From: Ensifer sp. MPMI2T | Lineage (GTDB): Bacteria > Pseudomonadota > Alphaproteobacteria > Rhizobiales > Rhizobiaceae | Assembly (NCBI RefSeq): GCF_004827385.1 | Contig: NZ_SRXN01000033.1 | Coordinates: forward strand, 1-64,000 | Length of the DNA: 64,000 bases | Direction of reading: 5' to 3' | Part shown: in pieces, positions 26,868 to 33,924 of the stretch | How positions within the stretch are numbered: position 1 is the stretch's first letter | How the letters are laid out: every line of letters starts with the position of its first letter | Position numbers and translations under genes: made by a program | The notes under the pieces: generated by a model | Database searches by the model: none | What the model saw: only the letters and a program-made list of their open reading frames with translations | Told to the model about the DNA's origin: nothing

Positions 26868-27857
26868 ATGCGCGCCATGGGGGAAAATCACAGGCTAATC
26901 TTCGTCATAGTTGCCGTGACGGTCTTGTTTGCGGTCGTGGATATCGTGTGGCTGCCGCATTCAACGGTCAGTCTTGATCCGCAGAACCTAGTTCAATTGA
27001 TCAAGATCGCGGGCGGGCTGCTGGCGGCCTATCTGATCGGCCGGTTTGTCGCCTATCGCGTGCGGGATGACCTGTCGCGGCAAGCTGGCGGCCTCCGTTG
27101 GATCGCGGGCAGCCTGGGTACCCTAGTCTCGGTATCGGCATTGTTCCTGCCACTCGGCTTCGTCAGTGCGGTGTTCATGTATCTGGCATCCGCAACCGAC
27201 GCGCCTTTGATCGACGCAAGCGTTGTCGAGATGGATGCGGCACTCGGGTTCCATTGGCCGACGTTTCTGGAGATGGCGAACGGTTTGCCGGTATTCGCTT
27301 TCGCGCTGGTCGCCGCCTATCATAGTCTGACGCCGCAGGTCATCGCCCTATTCATCGGATACAGCGCGGCCCAGCGGACGGACAAGCTGCTGGAGTTCGT
27401 GGCTCTCTTGGCTGTGTCGTCGGTATTTACGGCGGGACTGATGGCGATGTTCCCGACAGCCGGAGCTTACGCATATTTCCAGCCCTCCCCAGAGGCGTTC
27501 GACGCTTTCACGGCGGAAGCCGGGATGTGGCACTATTCGGAATTGCTGAGGCTCCGATCCGGGGAAGCCTTCAACCTGTTCGTGGCTGAAGCGGAAGGCC
27601 TCGTCACCTTCCCGTCTTATCATACTGTGGTCGGCATAATGGTCGTCTATTCGCTGCGAAGCGTCCGGCTTATTGCTGTCCCGGCTGCTGTATTGAATTC
27701 GACAATGATTGTCGGCACCTTGCCTGAAGGCGGGCACCATTTGACTGATGTGATCGCCGGCGCCGTTGTCGCCGTTACGTCTATCCTTGCCATTCGGGCG
27801 ATAGTTGCTCGGCGGCAAGACCGATACGAGCCAGAACAGGCGCCGACGCCCCTATAG
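26868..27857 (+). CDS. PAP2-superfamily membrane phosphatase/transferase
   Basis: About 330 aa with some 8 hydrophobic segments. The PAP2 signature is split as FPSYH (C2 motif) and GGHHLTDV (C3 His-Asp pair), the pattern of AUR1/inositol-phosphotransferase-like membrane enzymes acting on lipid phosphates. Start 26868 or 26877 (MGENHR) is more plausible than a TTG at 26841. It ends the rightward operon of the element, where lysogenic-conversion genes often sit, so it may modify the host envelope; this is inference. Confidence 0.75.
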   Translation: MRAMGENHRLIFVIVAVTVLFAVVDIVWLPHSTVSLDPQNLVQLIKIAGGLLAAYLIGRFVAYRVRDDLSRQAGGLRWIAGSLGTLVSVSALFLPLGFVSAVFMYLASATDAPLIDASVVEMDAALGFHWPTFLEMANGLPVFAFALVAAYHSLTPQVIALFIGYSAAQRTDKLLEFVALLAVSSVFTAGLMAMFPTAGAYAYFQPSPEAFDAFTAEAGMWHYSELLRLRSGEAFNLFVAEAEGLVTFPSYHTVVGIMVVYSLRSVRLIAVPAAVLNSTMIVGTLPEGGHHLTDVIAGAVVAVTSILAIRAIVARRQDRYEPEQAPTPL

Positions 27858-27881
27858 ACGTGGTCAATGGCGAGATGTCTC

Positions 27882-28085
27882 TTAGGCTGCTGAAGCCCCG
27901 TGTAGCCGTTTTTCGTCGTCTATGGCTCGATCGATCGCCTCGATGCTCATCTGAAATTCAATCACGCCCTTTGCAGTTGCCACGATCTCCCCTGGCTCCT
28001 TATTGCTGGCAGCATCGCGTCGACGCTCGACCAATTCCTGACGCAATCTCAACAGGTTATCGATGTATTCCTTGCTTTTTGCCAC
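27882..28085 (-). CDS. Small hypothetical protein
   Basis: A 67-aa helical protein (KSKEYIDNLLRLRQELVERR ... IEAIDRAIDDEKRLHG), probably a coiled coil. GTG start at 28085 with GGAGAG about 8 nt upstream is preferred over a longer frame from 28133. It is convergent with the PAP2 gene. Function unknown. Confidence 0.5.
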   Translation of the reverse strand: MAKSKEYIDNLLRLRQELVERRRDAASNKEPGEIVATAKGVIEFQMSIEAIDRAIDDEKRLHGASAA

Positions 28086-28120
28086 GTCATCTCTCCACCA
28101 CAACGCACAGCAAAGGGAAT

Positions 28121-28330
28121 TCAGGAGAACCATCCGGGCGGCGTCATCATTTCGACGGACGCGATCTCCTGGTCCGTCAGCGGCTGGCCGTTCTCCCAGG
28201 CGCAGCGCATGATGCCACTCAGGAAGTAGGACGCCTCCAGCGTGTCGCCGACCCGCTTGATCGGTCGATCCGGATAGAGTTCGTTGTAACGCCGACGAGC
28301 GGCTTCGAGTTCGGCTTCACCTTTAGACAT
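28121..28330 (-). CDS. Small hypothetical protein
   Basis: A 69-aa protein (MSKGEAELEAARRRYNELYP ... EIASVEMMTPPGWFS). No family recognised. It reads in the same direction as the 27882 gene, about 35 nt upstream of it, so probably its operon partner. Confidence 0.5.
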   Translation of the reverse strand: MSKGEAELEAARRRYNELYPDRPIKRVGDTLEASYFLSGIMRCAWENGQPLTDQEIASVEMMTPPGWFS

Positions 28331-28359
28331 GCCCTATATGTGGGGCGATCGCAGGCAAC

Positions 28360-28386
28360 AAAAAAGGCCGGGTAAACCCGACCTTT
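28360..28386 (-). terminator. Rho-independent terminator (minus strand)
   Basis: Read on the minus strand: AAAGGTCGGGT-TT-ACCCGGCCTTT with one T-G wobble, followed by a run of T. It would end transcripts from the RHH gene at 28616-28780. Confidence 0.75.
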
Positions 28387-28615
28387 CCGCCGTCGCCCTC
28401 ATGCCGCTGCCAGTACATCCGTGGTCAACGGCACAAGGAGGACTGTATGCCTCCAATGTAGGCGCCGATTGAAATTTAATCAAATCGGAAATCAAAGTCG
28501 GCCTCTCCCCACAGCGGGAAACGATCGGGCAACGCCTTGCCTATGTCTCTATGCCGGCGCGATGCGGGACGGCGGAAATCGGCCTCCTGGGCGGGGATTT
28601 TGAGGGAGGCGAAGA

Positions 28616-28780
28616 CTATTCGGCCGCTCCCTTGGGCAGGAACCCCTTGGATTCCAAATCGTCGATAAGCAGTTTCTCGATGTAAGCCGCGACCGTGCGC
28701 CGATCGGCTTTGGCAGCCTCCTCAAGAGCTCCTTTAACCACAGGCTCCACGCGGATACCGATGCTTGCTGTCCTGGCCAT
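28616..28780 (-). CDS. Small ribbon-helix-helix protein (antitoxin/repressor-like)
   Basis: A 54-aa protein read directly from the sequence: MARTASIGIRVEPVVKGALE, then EAAKADRRTVAAYIEKLL and GFLPKGAAE. The short beta strand (SIGIRVEP) followed by two helices is the RHH pattern of small repressors and antitoxins. The upstream region has a perfect 10-bp inverted repeat, a likely operator. No toxin gene is adjacent on the same strand, so a phage-type repressor is as likely as an antitoxin. Confidence 0.65.
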   Translation of the reverse strand: MARTASIGIRVEPVVKGALEEAAKADRRTVAAYIEKLLIDDLESKGFLPKGAAE

Positions 28781-28817
28781 TCCCGGCAGTCTCCCTTGCG
28801 TTAGCGATTGTTAGCAG

Positions 28818-28862
28818 ATGTTAGTTGACTACTGCTGTACATTGTTATACAACAACTAACAT
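28818..28862. promoter_or_regulatory. Inverted-repeat operator between divergent genes
   Basis: Perfect ATGTTAGTTG (28818-28827) and CAACTAACAT (28853-28862) arms with a 25-nt AT-rich spacer that itself holds TTGT-TAT-ACAA. It lies between the RHH gene (minus) and the rightward small-gene cluster (plus). Confidence 0.65.
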
Positions 28863-28907
28863 TGATACACAATGACAGCAAAAAAAGTTTGCTAGGAAGA
28901 CCCAGTC

Positions 28908-28982
28908 ATGTTCGAAGCTCTTGCCATCACTGCCTTTGCCTTCGCAGCCGCTTGGTTGCTGCGAGACATCTACCTGGTCTGA
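28908..28982 (+). CDS. Possible 24-aa membrane micropeptide
   Basis: MFEALAITAFAFAAAWLLRD then IYLV: a single hydrophobic helix with an AGGA site about 9 nt upstream. It is first in the rightward cluster after the operator. It may be only a leader ORF. Confidence 0.35.
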   Translation: MFEALAITAFAFAAAWLLRDIYLV

Positions 28983-29008
28983 TTAAACCGCAATCCGGAG
29001 TATCTGAA

Positions 29009-29260
29009 ATGCTTGATCGACCGATTCAGGCAGCCGCCAAAGGCTTGCCGAAAAACCGCTGTGTCACCTCATCCGATCTACTGGCAATTGCCGATCGCCT
29101 CGCAGTCGTCGCCAACTTGAATGACGCCGTGTTCATGGCTGCGGCCTCGATCGACGAGCCCCGCCACTGCGATGCCATGCAGGCTCTGTCGATGCAGATC
29201 TCCAAGGATCTCGCTTCTCTGCGCGACCGCGTCGAAGACCTGCGGGAGGTGCTGAAATGA
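29009..29260 (+). CDS. Small hypothetical protein
   Basis: An 83-aa helical protein (MLDRPIQAAAKGLPK ... LASLRDRVEDLREVLK). GGAG 8 nt before the ATG. It overlaps the S24-like gene by 4 nt, so the two are coupled. No family recognised. Confidence 0.6.
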   Translation: MLDRPIQAAAKGLPKNRCVTSSDLLAIADRLAVVANLNDAVFMAAASIDEPRHCDAMQALSMQISKDLASLRDRVEDLREVLK

Positions 29261-29622
29261 ACGAGCTGATATCCGCACCCATTCCGGCCGAGAACATCTT
29301 CTCCAGCAAGTTCCGCGTCCATCCTGTCATGAGCGACGCAATGGAGCCGACGCTCCGAGGGGGCCGTGACTACGTACTGATCGCCCCAGTCGCCGAGTAC
29401 CGCGACGAAGGCCTCTACCTCGTGGACGTCGGAAGCGGCGTCGATATCTTCCGCGTCCGCAACAGCTTCGATGGGAAGGGCGGCCTTCTGCTCTTCCAGG
29501 AGAACCGCCAGCGAGAATACCCGATGAGCCTCGAGAAGTTCGAAGAGCTCGTCGTCGCCATCGTCGTTGCTGACATCAAGCCGCGTGACGAGCGCTTCCT
29601 CCGGGAGGCTCGAAATGGATGA
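29257..29622 (+). CDS. Stand-alone S24/LexA-fold domain protein
   Basis: A 121-aa protein resembling the C-terminal peptidase domain of LexA/CI repressors: VMSDAMEPTLRGGRDYVLIAP matches the SxMxPTL serine motif, and GVDIFRVRN sits where the catalytic Lys strand should be but shows no Lys. There is no HTH domain. It may be a decayed repressor half, or a dimerising partner or decoy of S24 repressors; neither is shown. It is coupled to both neighbours. Confidence 0.6.
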   Translation: MNELISAPIPAENIFSSKFRVHPVMSDAMEPTLRGGRDYVLIAPVAEYRDEGLYLVDVGSGVDIFRVRNSFDGKGGLLLFQENRQREYPMSLEKFEELVVAIVVADIKPRDERFLREARNG

Positions 29623-29896
29623 CCTTTCAGCCCTCCAGGCGCTGATTGGCGACCATAAGGCCGCTATGGAGCGCTACGACAATCTCCCGGACGGCGACGT
29701 CCCGGATGACATTATGGCCAAGATTTTGGCAACCGGTGCAACTCTGTGTTCCTATCGCCCGATGACGATCGAGGGCGTCCACCTCAAGGCCGGATACATG
29801 ATGACCTGCAGTGACTTCGTAGGGGGCGAAGGTGGCGATCCAGTATTTTCCCATGCGCAACTGGTCAGCGGGTTCCTGCCGGCGCCGACTGCCTGA
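29615..29896 (+). CDS. Small hypothetical protein
   Basis: A 93-aa acidic protein (MDDLSALQALIGDHKAAMER ... CSDFVGGEGGDPVFSHAQLV). GGGAGG site 6 nt before the ATG, 8-nt overlap with the S24-like gene. Function unknown. Last gene before attR. Confidence 0.55.
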   Translation: MDDLSALQALIGDHKAAMERYDNLPDGDVPDDIMAKILATGATLCSYRPMTIEGVHLKAGYMMTCSDFVGGEGGDPVFSHAQLVSGFLPAPTA

Positions 29897-29923
29897 CCCA
29901 AAGAAAACAGCCGACAGATCACT

Positions 29924-29956
29924 CCCGCCCCTCCGATTGGATTGGGCGGGCTTTTC
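29924..29956 (+). terminator. Terminator of the right-end operon
   Basis: CCCGCCC and GGGCGGG form a 7-bp GC stem (loop 13 nt with a further CC/GG pairing) followed by CTTTTC. Confidence 0.7.
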
Positions 29957-30103
29957 ATGTTGCGTTTCATGTCGCGTGGAGTAGCCGAATGTCACATGAA
30001 ACCGTTGGAAATCAAGGGAACTGGTTTGCAACATGACGCGACATGAAATCAGCCGACTCATCGAAGTTGGCTCGTGTATCTAGCTGATTTCATTGAAGAA
30101 AAC

Positions 30104-30148
30104 TTGGAGGCCTCGCCCGGAATTGAACCGGGGTACAAGGATTTGCAG
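30104..30148. repeat. attR: 45-bp direct repeat within tRNA-Cys
   Basis: Identical to 14676-14720. Here it is continuous with the 5' half of tRNA-Cys, so the element supplied a replacement 3' end and the tRNA stays intact. Confidence 0.93.
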
Positions 30149-30178
30149 TCCTCTGCGTCACCACTCCGCCACGAGGCC
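30105..30178 (-). tRNA. tRNA-Cys (GCA)
   Basis: Minus strand: acceptor GGCCTCG pairs with CGAGGCC, the anticodon loop CTGCAAA gives GCA, the T arm contains GGTTCAATTCC and CCA is encoded. It is the integration target of the element; its 3' half is the att core. Confidence 0.96.
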
Positions 30179-30464
30179 TCTCGTGCTCGATCGATCAAGC
30201 GATGGCCGGCGTTTAGAACGAATCTATGAGGAGCGCAAGGGGGAAGGGCTCGAAAAAGAGTGGAACGCGCGAAGTCAGTCACCGCTCTCCGCAACGATCC
30301 CCAACTGCAGTCCAGCGCGCAACGTTTTCGATTCTAACGGCTCCTTGCGTGTCTACGGTGCTATCGGCGAACTGGTGCGACGCCGCGACGACAGACATCG
30401 AAGCACGGCAGCGGATTCGTCTGCCTCCGCGCTGCCCACCGGGTTCTGCCGCCTAGCGCGCCGC

Positions 30465-30758
30465 TCAGGACTTGCCGGAAGAATTTTGCTGACCGCGCCA
30501 ACGCGCCCACCAAATCGCCAGCTTGCGGCGGCGGCGGCGGATTGCCGGTATGTCGTGAGAAAGCACAAGCAGCCCCAGAGGAATCATCCAGAAACCGAGC
30601 ACCGGCAGGAAACCTAAGACGCCGCCCACGATAAGAAGGGTACCAACCAGGATTCGCAGTGCCGGCGAGTCCGGCAAGTTAATGCGCCATCTTCCGAGCA
30701 CGATCTCGCGTGTCCGCGGGTCGATGCCGAAATGCCGTTCTTTTCTGCCGCTCGTCAT
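30465..30758 (-). CDS. Small membrane protein, conserved hypothetical
   Basis: A 97-aa protein with two closely spaced hydrophobic segments (ILVGTLLIVGGVLGFLPVLG and FWMIPLGLLVLS) and a very basic tail (RRRRRKLAIWWARWRG). It is probably an inner-membrane hairpin. The start at 30758 (MTSGRKERHFG) is chosen because the longer frame reads the tRNA-Asn gene backward, a classic artefact. Function unknown. Confidence 0.65.
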   Translation of the reverse strand: MTSGRKERHFGIDPRTREIVLGRWRINLPDSPALRILVGTLLIVGGVLGFLPVLGFWMIPLGLLVLSHDIPAIRRRRRKLAIWWARWRGQQNSSGKS

Positions 30759-30898
30759 TATTCCTCTTTCGTGCTCCTCCCCCAGAATTGGGGCCTTCTC
30801 CACAGCCCCGCAAGCGACGTCGTCATTTTTTTTGAAAAACCGCTTGGCAAATCGAAAAAGCATTTGTATTAGCAGCCTCACTTCTGCGGCGCAGATGA

Positions 30899-30973
30899 TC
30901 CCTGGTAGCTCAGCGGTAGAGCACTCGACTGTTAATCGATAGGTCGCCGGTTCGAATCCGGCCCGGGGAGCCA
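30899..30973 (+). tRNA. tRNA-Asn (GUU)
   Basis: Acceptor TCCCTGG pairs with CCGGGGA, the anticodon loop CTGTTAA gives GUU, the T arm is GGTTCGAATCC and CCA is encoded. Confidence 0.97.
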
Positions 30974-30980
30974 GTTTCAA

Positions 30981-31020
30981 AGAGCCATTCGCGGCAACAG
31001 CCCGAGTGGCTCTTTTCTTT
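30981..31020 (+). terminator. Terminator after tRNA-Asn
   Basis: AGAGCCA and TGGCTCT stem followed by TTTCTTTT. Confidence 0.75.
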
Positions 31021-31052
31021 TGTCAATGCAGTCAGGTCTGTGAAGGTTCCTC

Positions 31053-31403
31053 ATGCGTCTTGCATGGCTTTTCCTGGTTCTCGCGATCACGACCGAGGTC
31101 GCCGGATTGACGGCGATGAAGGCTGCCTCCGGCTCCTATGCCGGACATGTCATCATGTATGCATCGATTGCGCTCTCATACGTGTTCCTTGCCAGGGCCG
31201 TGAAGACGATCTCCGTCAGCGTCGCCTATGCCATCTGGGAAGGGTCCGGTGTTGCCCTCATCACGCTCGCCTCCGTGTTCGTCTTTGGCCATGTGCTGAA
31301 CGGCCGCGAAATGCTGGGCCTGTCGATGGCCGTTGTCGGGATACTGCTTGTCAACGCCGGCGAGGCCCAGGAGGAGGAAACAGCGGGAGAAGCTGCCCGA
31401 TGA
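31053..31403 (+). CDS. mdtJ: SMR-family transporter subunit (MdtJ-like)
   Basis: A 116-aa, four-helix small multidrug resistance protein. The essential membrane Glu is E15 in LAITTEVAG, and the AYAIWEGSG signature lies in helix 3. It overlaps the next SMR gene by 4 nt, so the two form a heterodimeric exporter of the MdtJI/EbrAB type; the best-known substrate of MdtJI is spermidine, but the substrate here is unproven. A tRNA-Asn terminator lies upstream, so it has its own promoter. Confidence 0.88.
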   Translation: MRLAWLFLVLAITTEVAGLTAMKAASGSYAGHVIMYASIALSYVFLARAVKTISVSVAYAIWEGSGVALITLASVFVFGHVLNGREMLGLSMAVVGILLVNAGEAQEEETAGEAAR

Positions 31404-31726
31404 GCGCCGACGGCTTCTATTTCGCTTTCGCTGTTATGGCCGGCGTCCTTGACGTTGCCGCGAATCTCGCCTCCACGAAGTCGAACGGCTTTTCACGGCG
31501 CGGCTGGGGCGTGCTTTCGATTGTCATGGTACTTGCAGCCTTCGCGCTGCTTGCTGAGGCGGTCAAAGGTATGGAACTTGCCATCGCCTATGCGGTGCTT
31601 GGTGCCACCGGCATCTTCGGCACCGCGATCTGCGGGCGTCTCTTCCTCGGTCAGAAGCTGAGACCTGTCGGCTGGCTCGGCCTGTCGCTCATCTTCGGTG
31701 CCGTTCTCGTGCTTCACACCACCTGA
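31400..31726 (+). CDS. mdtI: SMR-family transporter subunit (MdtI-like)
   Basis: A 108-aa, four-helix SMR protein, partner of the upstream subunit. AIAYAVLGATGIFGTA matches the helix-3 signature. The conserved membrane Glu is replaced by Asp (D18 in AGVLDVAAN), while the partner keeps Glu. The 3' end overlaps the convergent SDR gene by 13 bp. Confidence 0.86.
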   Translation: MSADGFYFAFAVMAGVLDVAANLASTKSNGFSRRGWGVLSIVMVLAAFALLAEAVKGMELAIAYAVLGATGIFGTAICGRLFLGQKLRPVGWLGLSLIFGAVLVLHTT

Positions 31727-32559
31727 CGTGGCCGCCCCTTCGTACTGGATTGCGCCTTTTTCGCCGTGGTCGCGGGCACACGTCCAGGCACAAGCCAGTT
31801 GAGAAGCGCGAAGTAGGCGCTGTACGGCAGGAAACGCGCCAGTTTAACCGCATAGGTAAAACGTCTAGGGAACGTGATCTCGAATCGCCCTGATTTCAGG
31901 CCGAGACAAATGCGCTCCGCCGCCTCCTCTACGCTCACCAGAGCCGGTCGCGGAAACTTGCCTCTCGCCGAAGCGGCCGTGTCGACGAAGCCTGGACAGA
32001 TCAACTGCAGGCGGATGCCGATACGATCGAGGTCGAATTTCAAGCTCTCGGCCATATTGATGAGCCCTGCTTTGGTCGCCCCGTATGCGGCGCTCATCGG
32101 CAGGCCGCCGTATCCCGCCAGTGACGACATGATGGCGATCTGGCCATGGCCGTTCGCCTTCATGTGTTCGACAACAGGAACGAGGCAATTGACCACGCCA
32201 TGAAGATTGACGGCGAAGCTCTTGTCGAAGGCTTCCCGGCTAAGATCGTCGCCGCGCACCGGAATCACTACGCCTGCATTGAGCAAGGCCAGAGCCACCC
32301 GGCCGTGATCGTATTCGATTGCCGCCAGCAAACGCTCCATGTCGCTCGGATCGGTGACGTCCCCATCGAGAACGACAATCCTGCCGGGGCCTGATGCCTC
32401 ATGCTGAAGCGCCACCAGCCTCTCGTGGCTGCGTGCCGTGACGACGACCGAGTACCCCTCCTCAACCAGCCTGAGGGCAACGGCGCGCCCGATGCCTGAA
32501 CTCGCCCCCGTTATCCACACCAGTCCATGGTCGGGTCGGGCTGTGAATGCAGTCGTCAT
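31714..32559 (-). CDS. Short-chain dehydrogenase/reductase
   Basis: A 281-aa classical SDR. NAD(P) motif TGASSGIG near residue 15, NAG motif LLNAGVV, catalytic Ser in MSSLAGYG and YGATK (Tyr-Lys). The C-terminal extension PYSAYFALLNWLVPG is hydrophobic and may associate with membrane. The substrate is unknown. The start at 32559 has a GAGG site; a longer frame is not favoured. Convergent with mdtI. Confidence 0.88.
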   Translation of the reverse strand: MTTAFTARPDHGLVWITGASSGIGRAVALRLVEEGYSVVVTARSHERLVALQHEASGPGRIVVLDGDVTDPSDMERLLAAIEYDHGRVALALLNAGVVIPVRGDDLSREAFDKSFAVNLHGVVNCLVPVVEHMKANGHGQIAIMSSLAGYGGLPMSAAYGATKAGLINMAESLKFDLDRIGIRLQLICPGFVDTAASARGKFPRPALVSVEEAAERICLGLKSGRFEITFPRRFTYAVKLARFLPYSAYFALLNWLVPGRVPATTAKKAQSSTKGRPRQVV

Positions 32560-32875
32560 CTCGTCCTCGCGTCCATCGGGAAGGGCTTCCCCTTCCAAAA
32601 CCCGCGGCTGTCTCCCCCTGCCCGGGTTTAATACCTCTCCGACGGCAACGCCTGCCCAGCTTTTTCACTCGCCCTTTTGACGACCGAGACGAATTTTGCC
32701 CGGGACAGTTTGGCTGCGAAACGCTATTTCTTGCCTAGTGCACAGGCTGAGCCGAAAACACGCCAATATTTCGGCGATCTTGCCTGTAAACCAAATGTTT
32801 ATCGGATCGCCGTTCATCAGGGATTATGCTGGGCTCAGACCCGGCGTCCGTTCCGTCCAGCGTGAGGTTTTCAAA

Positions 32876-33916
32876 ATGACCGTTCTTCCGTCCGTGCTCG
32901 AAGCGATTGGCAACACGCCGTTGATCCGGCTCCAGGCCGTTTCCGAAGCGACCGGCTGCACCATCCTGGGCAAAGCGGAATTTCTCAATCCGGGGCAATC
33001 GGTGAAGGACCGCGCAGCCCTGTGGATCATTCGCCAGGCGGAAAAATCCGGGCAGTTGAAGCCCGGCGGCGTCATCGTAGAAGGCACGGCCGGCAACACC
33101 GGAATCGGCCTTGCCGTCGTCGGCAGCGCGCTCGGATACCGTACGGTCATTGTCATTCCCGAAACGCAAAGCCAGGAAAAGAAGGACGCGTTGCGGCTAA
33201 TGGGTGCCGAACTGGTGGAAGTTCCGGCGGTGCCGTACAAAAACCCCAACAACTACGTGAAGATTTCGGGCCGACTGGCCGCCGAACTTGCCAAGACAGA
33301 ACCGAATGGCGCGATCTGGGCGAATCAGTTCGACAACGTCGCAAACCGCGACGCGCATGTGGAAACAACCGCGCCGGAAATCTGGCGTGACACAGACGGC
33401 AAGGTCGACGGTTTCATCTGCGCCGTGGGCTCTGGAGGCACGCTCGCCGGCGTGGCCCAAGGGTTGCGCGCTAAAAATCCCGCGGTCAAGATCGGTATTG
33501 CCGATCCGGAAGGGGCCGCACTTTACAATTACTATGCACATGGCGAGCTCAAGGCCAGCGGGAGTTCGATCACCGAGGGCATCGGTCAGGGCCGCATCAC
33601 CGCCAACCTTGAAGGTTTCACGCCGGACTTCGCCTACCAGATTCCTGATTCGGAGGCCGTGCCCTACGTCTTCGACCTGATCGAAAAAGAAGGGATCTGC
33701 GTCGGGGGCTCGACCGGCATCAACATTGCCGGCGCGGTGCGGCTCGCCAAGGATCTTGGCCCTGGCCACACGATCGTGACGATTCTCTGCGATTATGGTA
33801 ACCGCTACCAGTCGAAGCTCTTCAACCCGGACTTTCTGACTTCCAAGGGCCTGCCGGTGCCAAACTGGCTGAAGACCACTTCGACGATCACCGTGCCTTA
33901 CGAACCCGTCGGATAA
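32876..33916 (+). CDS. cysK: Cysteine synthase family PLP enzyme
   Basis: A 346-aa fold-type II PLP enzyme making cysteine from O-acetylserine and sulfide, or a close cystathionine-synthase relative. PLP Lys in NPGQSVKDRAA, phosphate-binding GTAGNTGIG and GSGGT, and a C-terminal GGSTGINIAGA motif. The start is ATG 32876; the longer frame from 32696 reads intergenic DNA. It is followed within 9 bp by the AlaX gene and then a sulfurtransferase, a sulfur/amino-acid block. Confidence 0.92.
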   Translation: MTVLPSVLEAIGNTPLIRLQAVSEATGCTILGKAEFLNPGQSVKDRAALWIIRQAEKSGQLKPGGVIVEGTAGNTGIGLAVVGSALGYRTVIVIPETQSQEKKDALRLMGAELVEVPAVPYKNPNNYVKISGRLAAELAKTEPNGAIWANQFDNVANRDAHVETTAPEIWRDTDGKVDGFICAVGSGGTLAGVAQGLRAKNPAVKIGIADPEGAALYNYYAHGELKASGSSITEGIGQGRITANLEGFTPDFAYQIPDSEAVPYVFDLIEKEGICVGGSTGINIAGAVRLAKDLGPGHTIVTILCDYGNRYQSKLFNPDFLTSKGLPVPNWLKTTSTITVPYEPVG

Positions 33917-33924
33917 GATTTGCA

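Larger units (their letters stand above)
14676..30148. mobile_element. 15.4-kb integrated phage-like element in tRNA-Cys
   Basis: Bounded by perfect 45-bp direct repeats (14676-14720 and 30104-30148) equal to the 3' half of tRNA-Cys. It has an integrase next to the left end, an RHH regulator, a coupled early operon, a serine recombinase, terminase, an HK97-gp10-like gene, a tape measure, a PAP2 enzyme and a right-end regulatory module. Portal, capsid, prohead protease, tube, lysis and replication genes are not recognised. The ORFs are intact and tightly packed, many overlapping by 4 nt, which argues against simple decay. Confidence 0.9.

Noticed and set aside
30759-30980. N-terminal extension of the small membrane protein reading APRAGFEPATYRL
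   Set aside because: This is the usual false translation of a tRNA gene read backward (tRNA-Asn).
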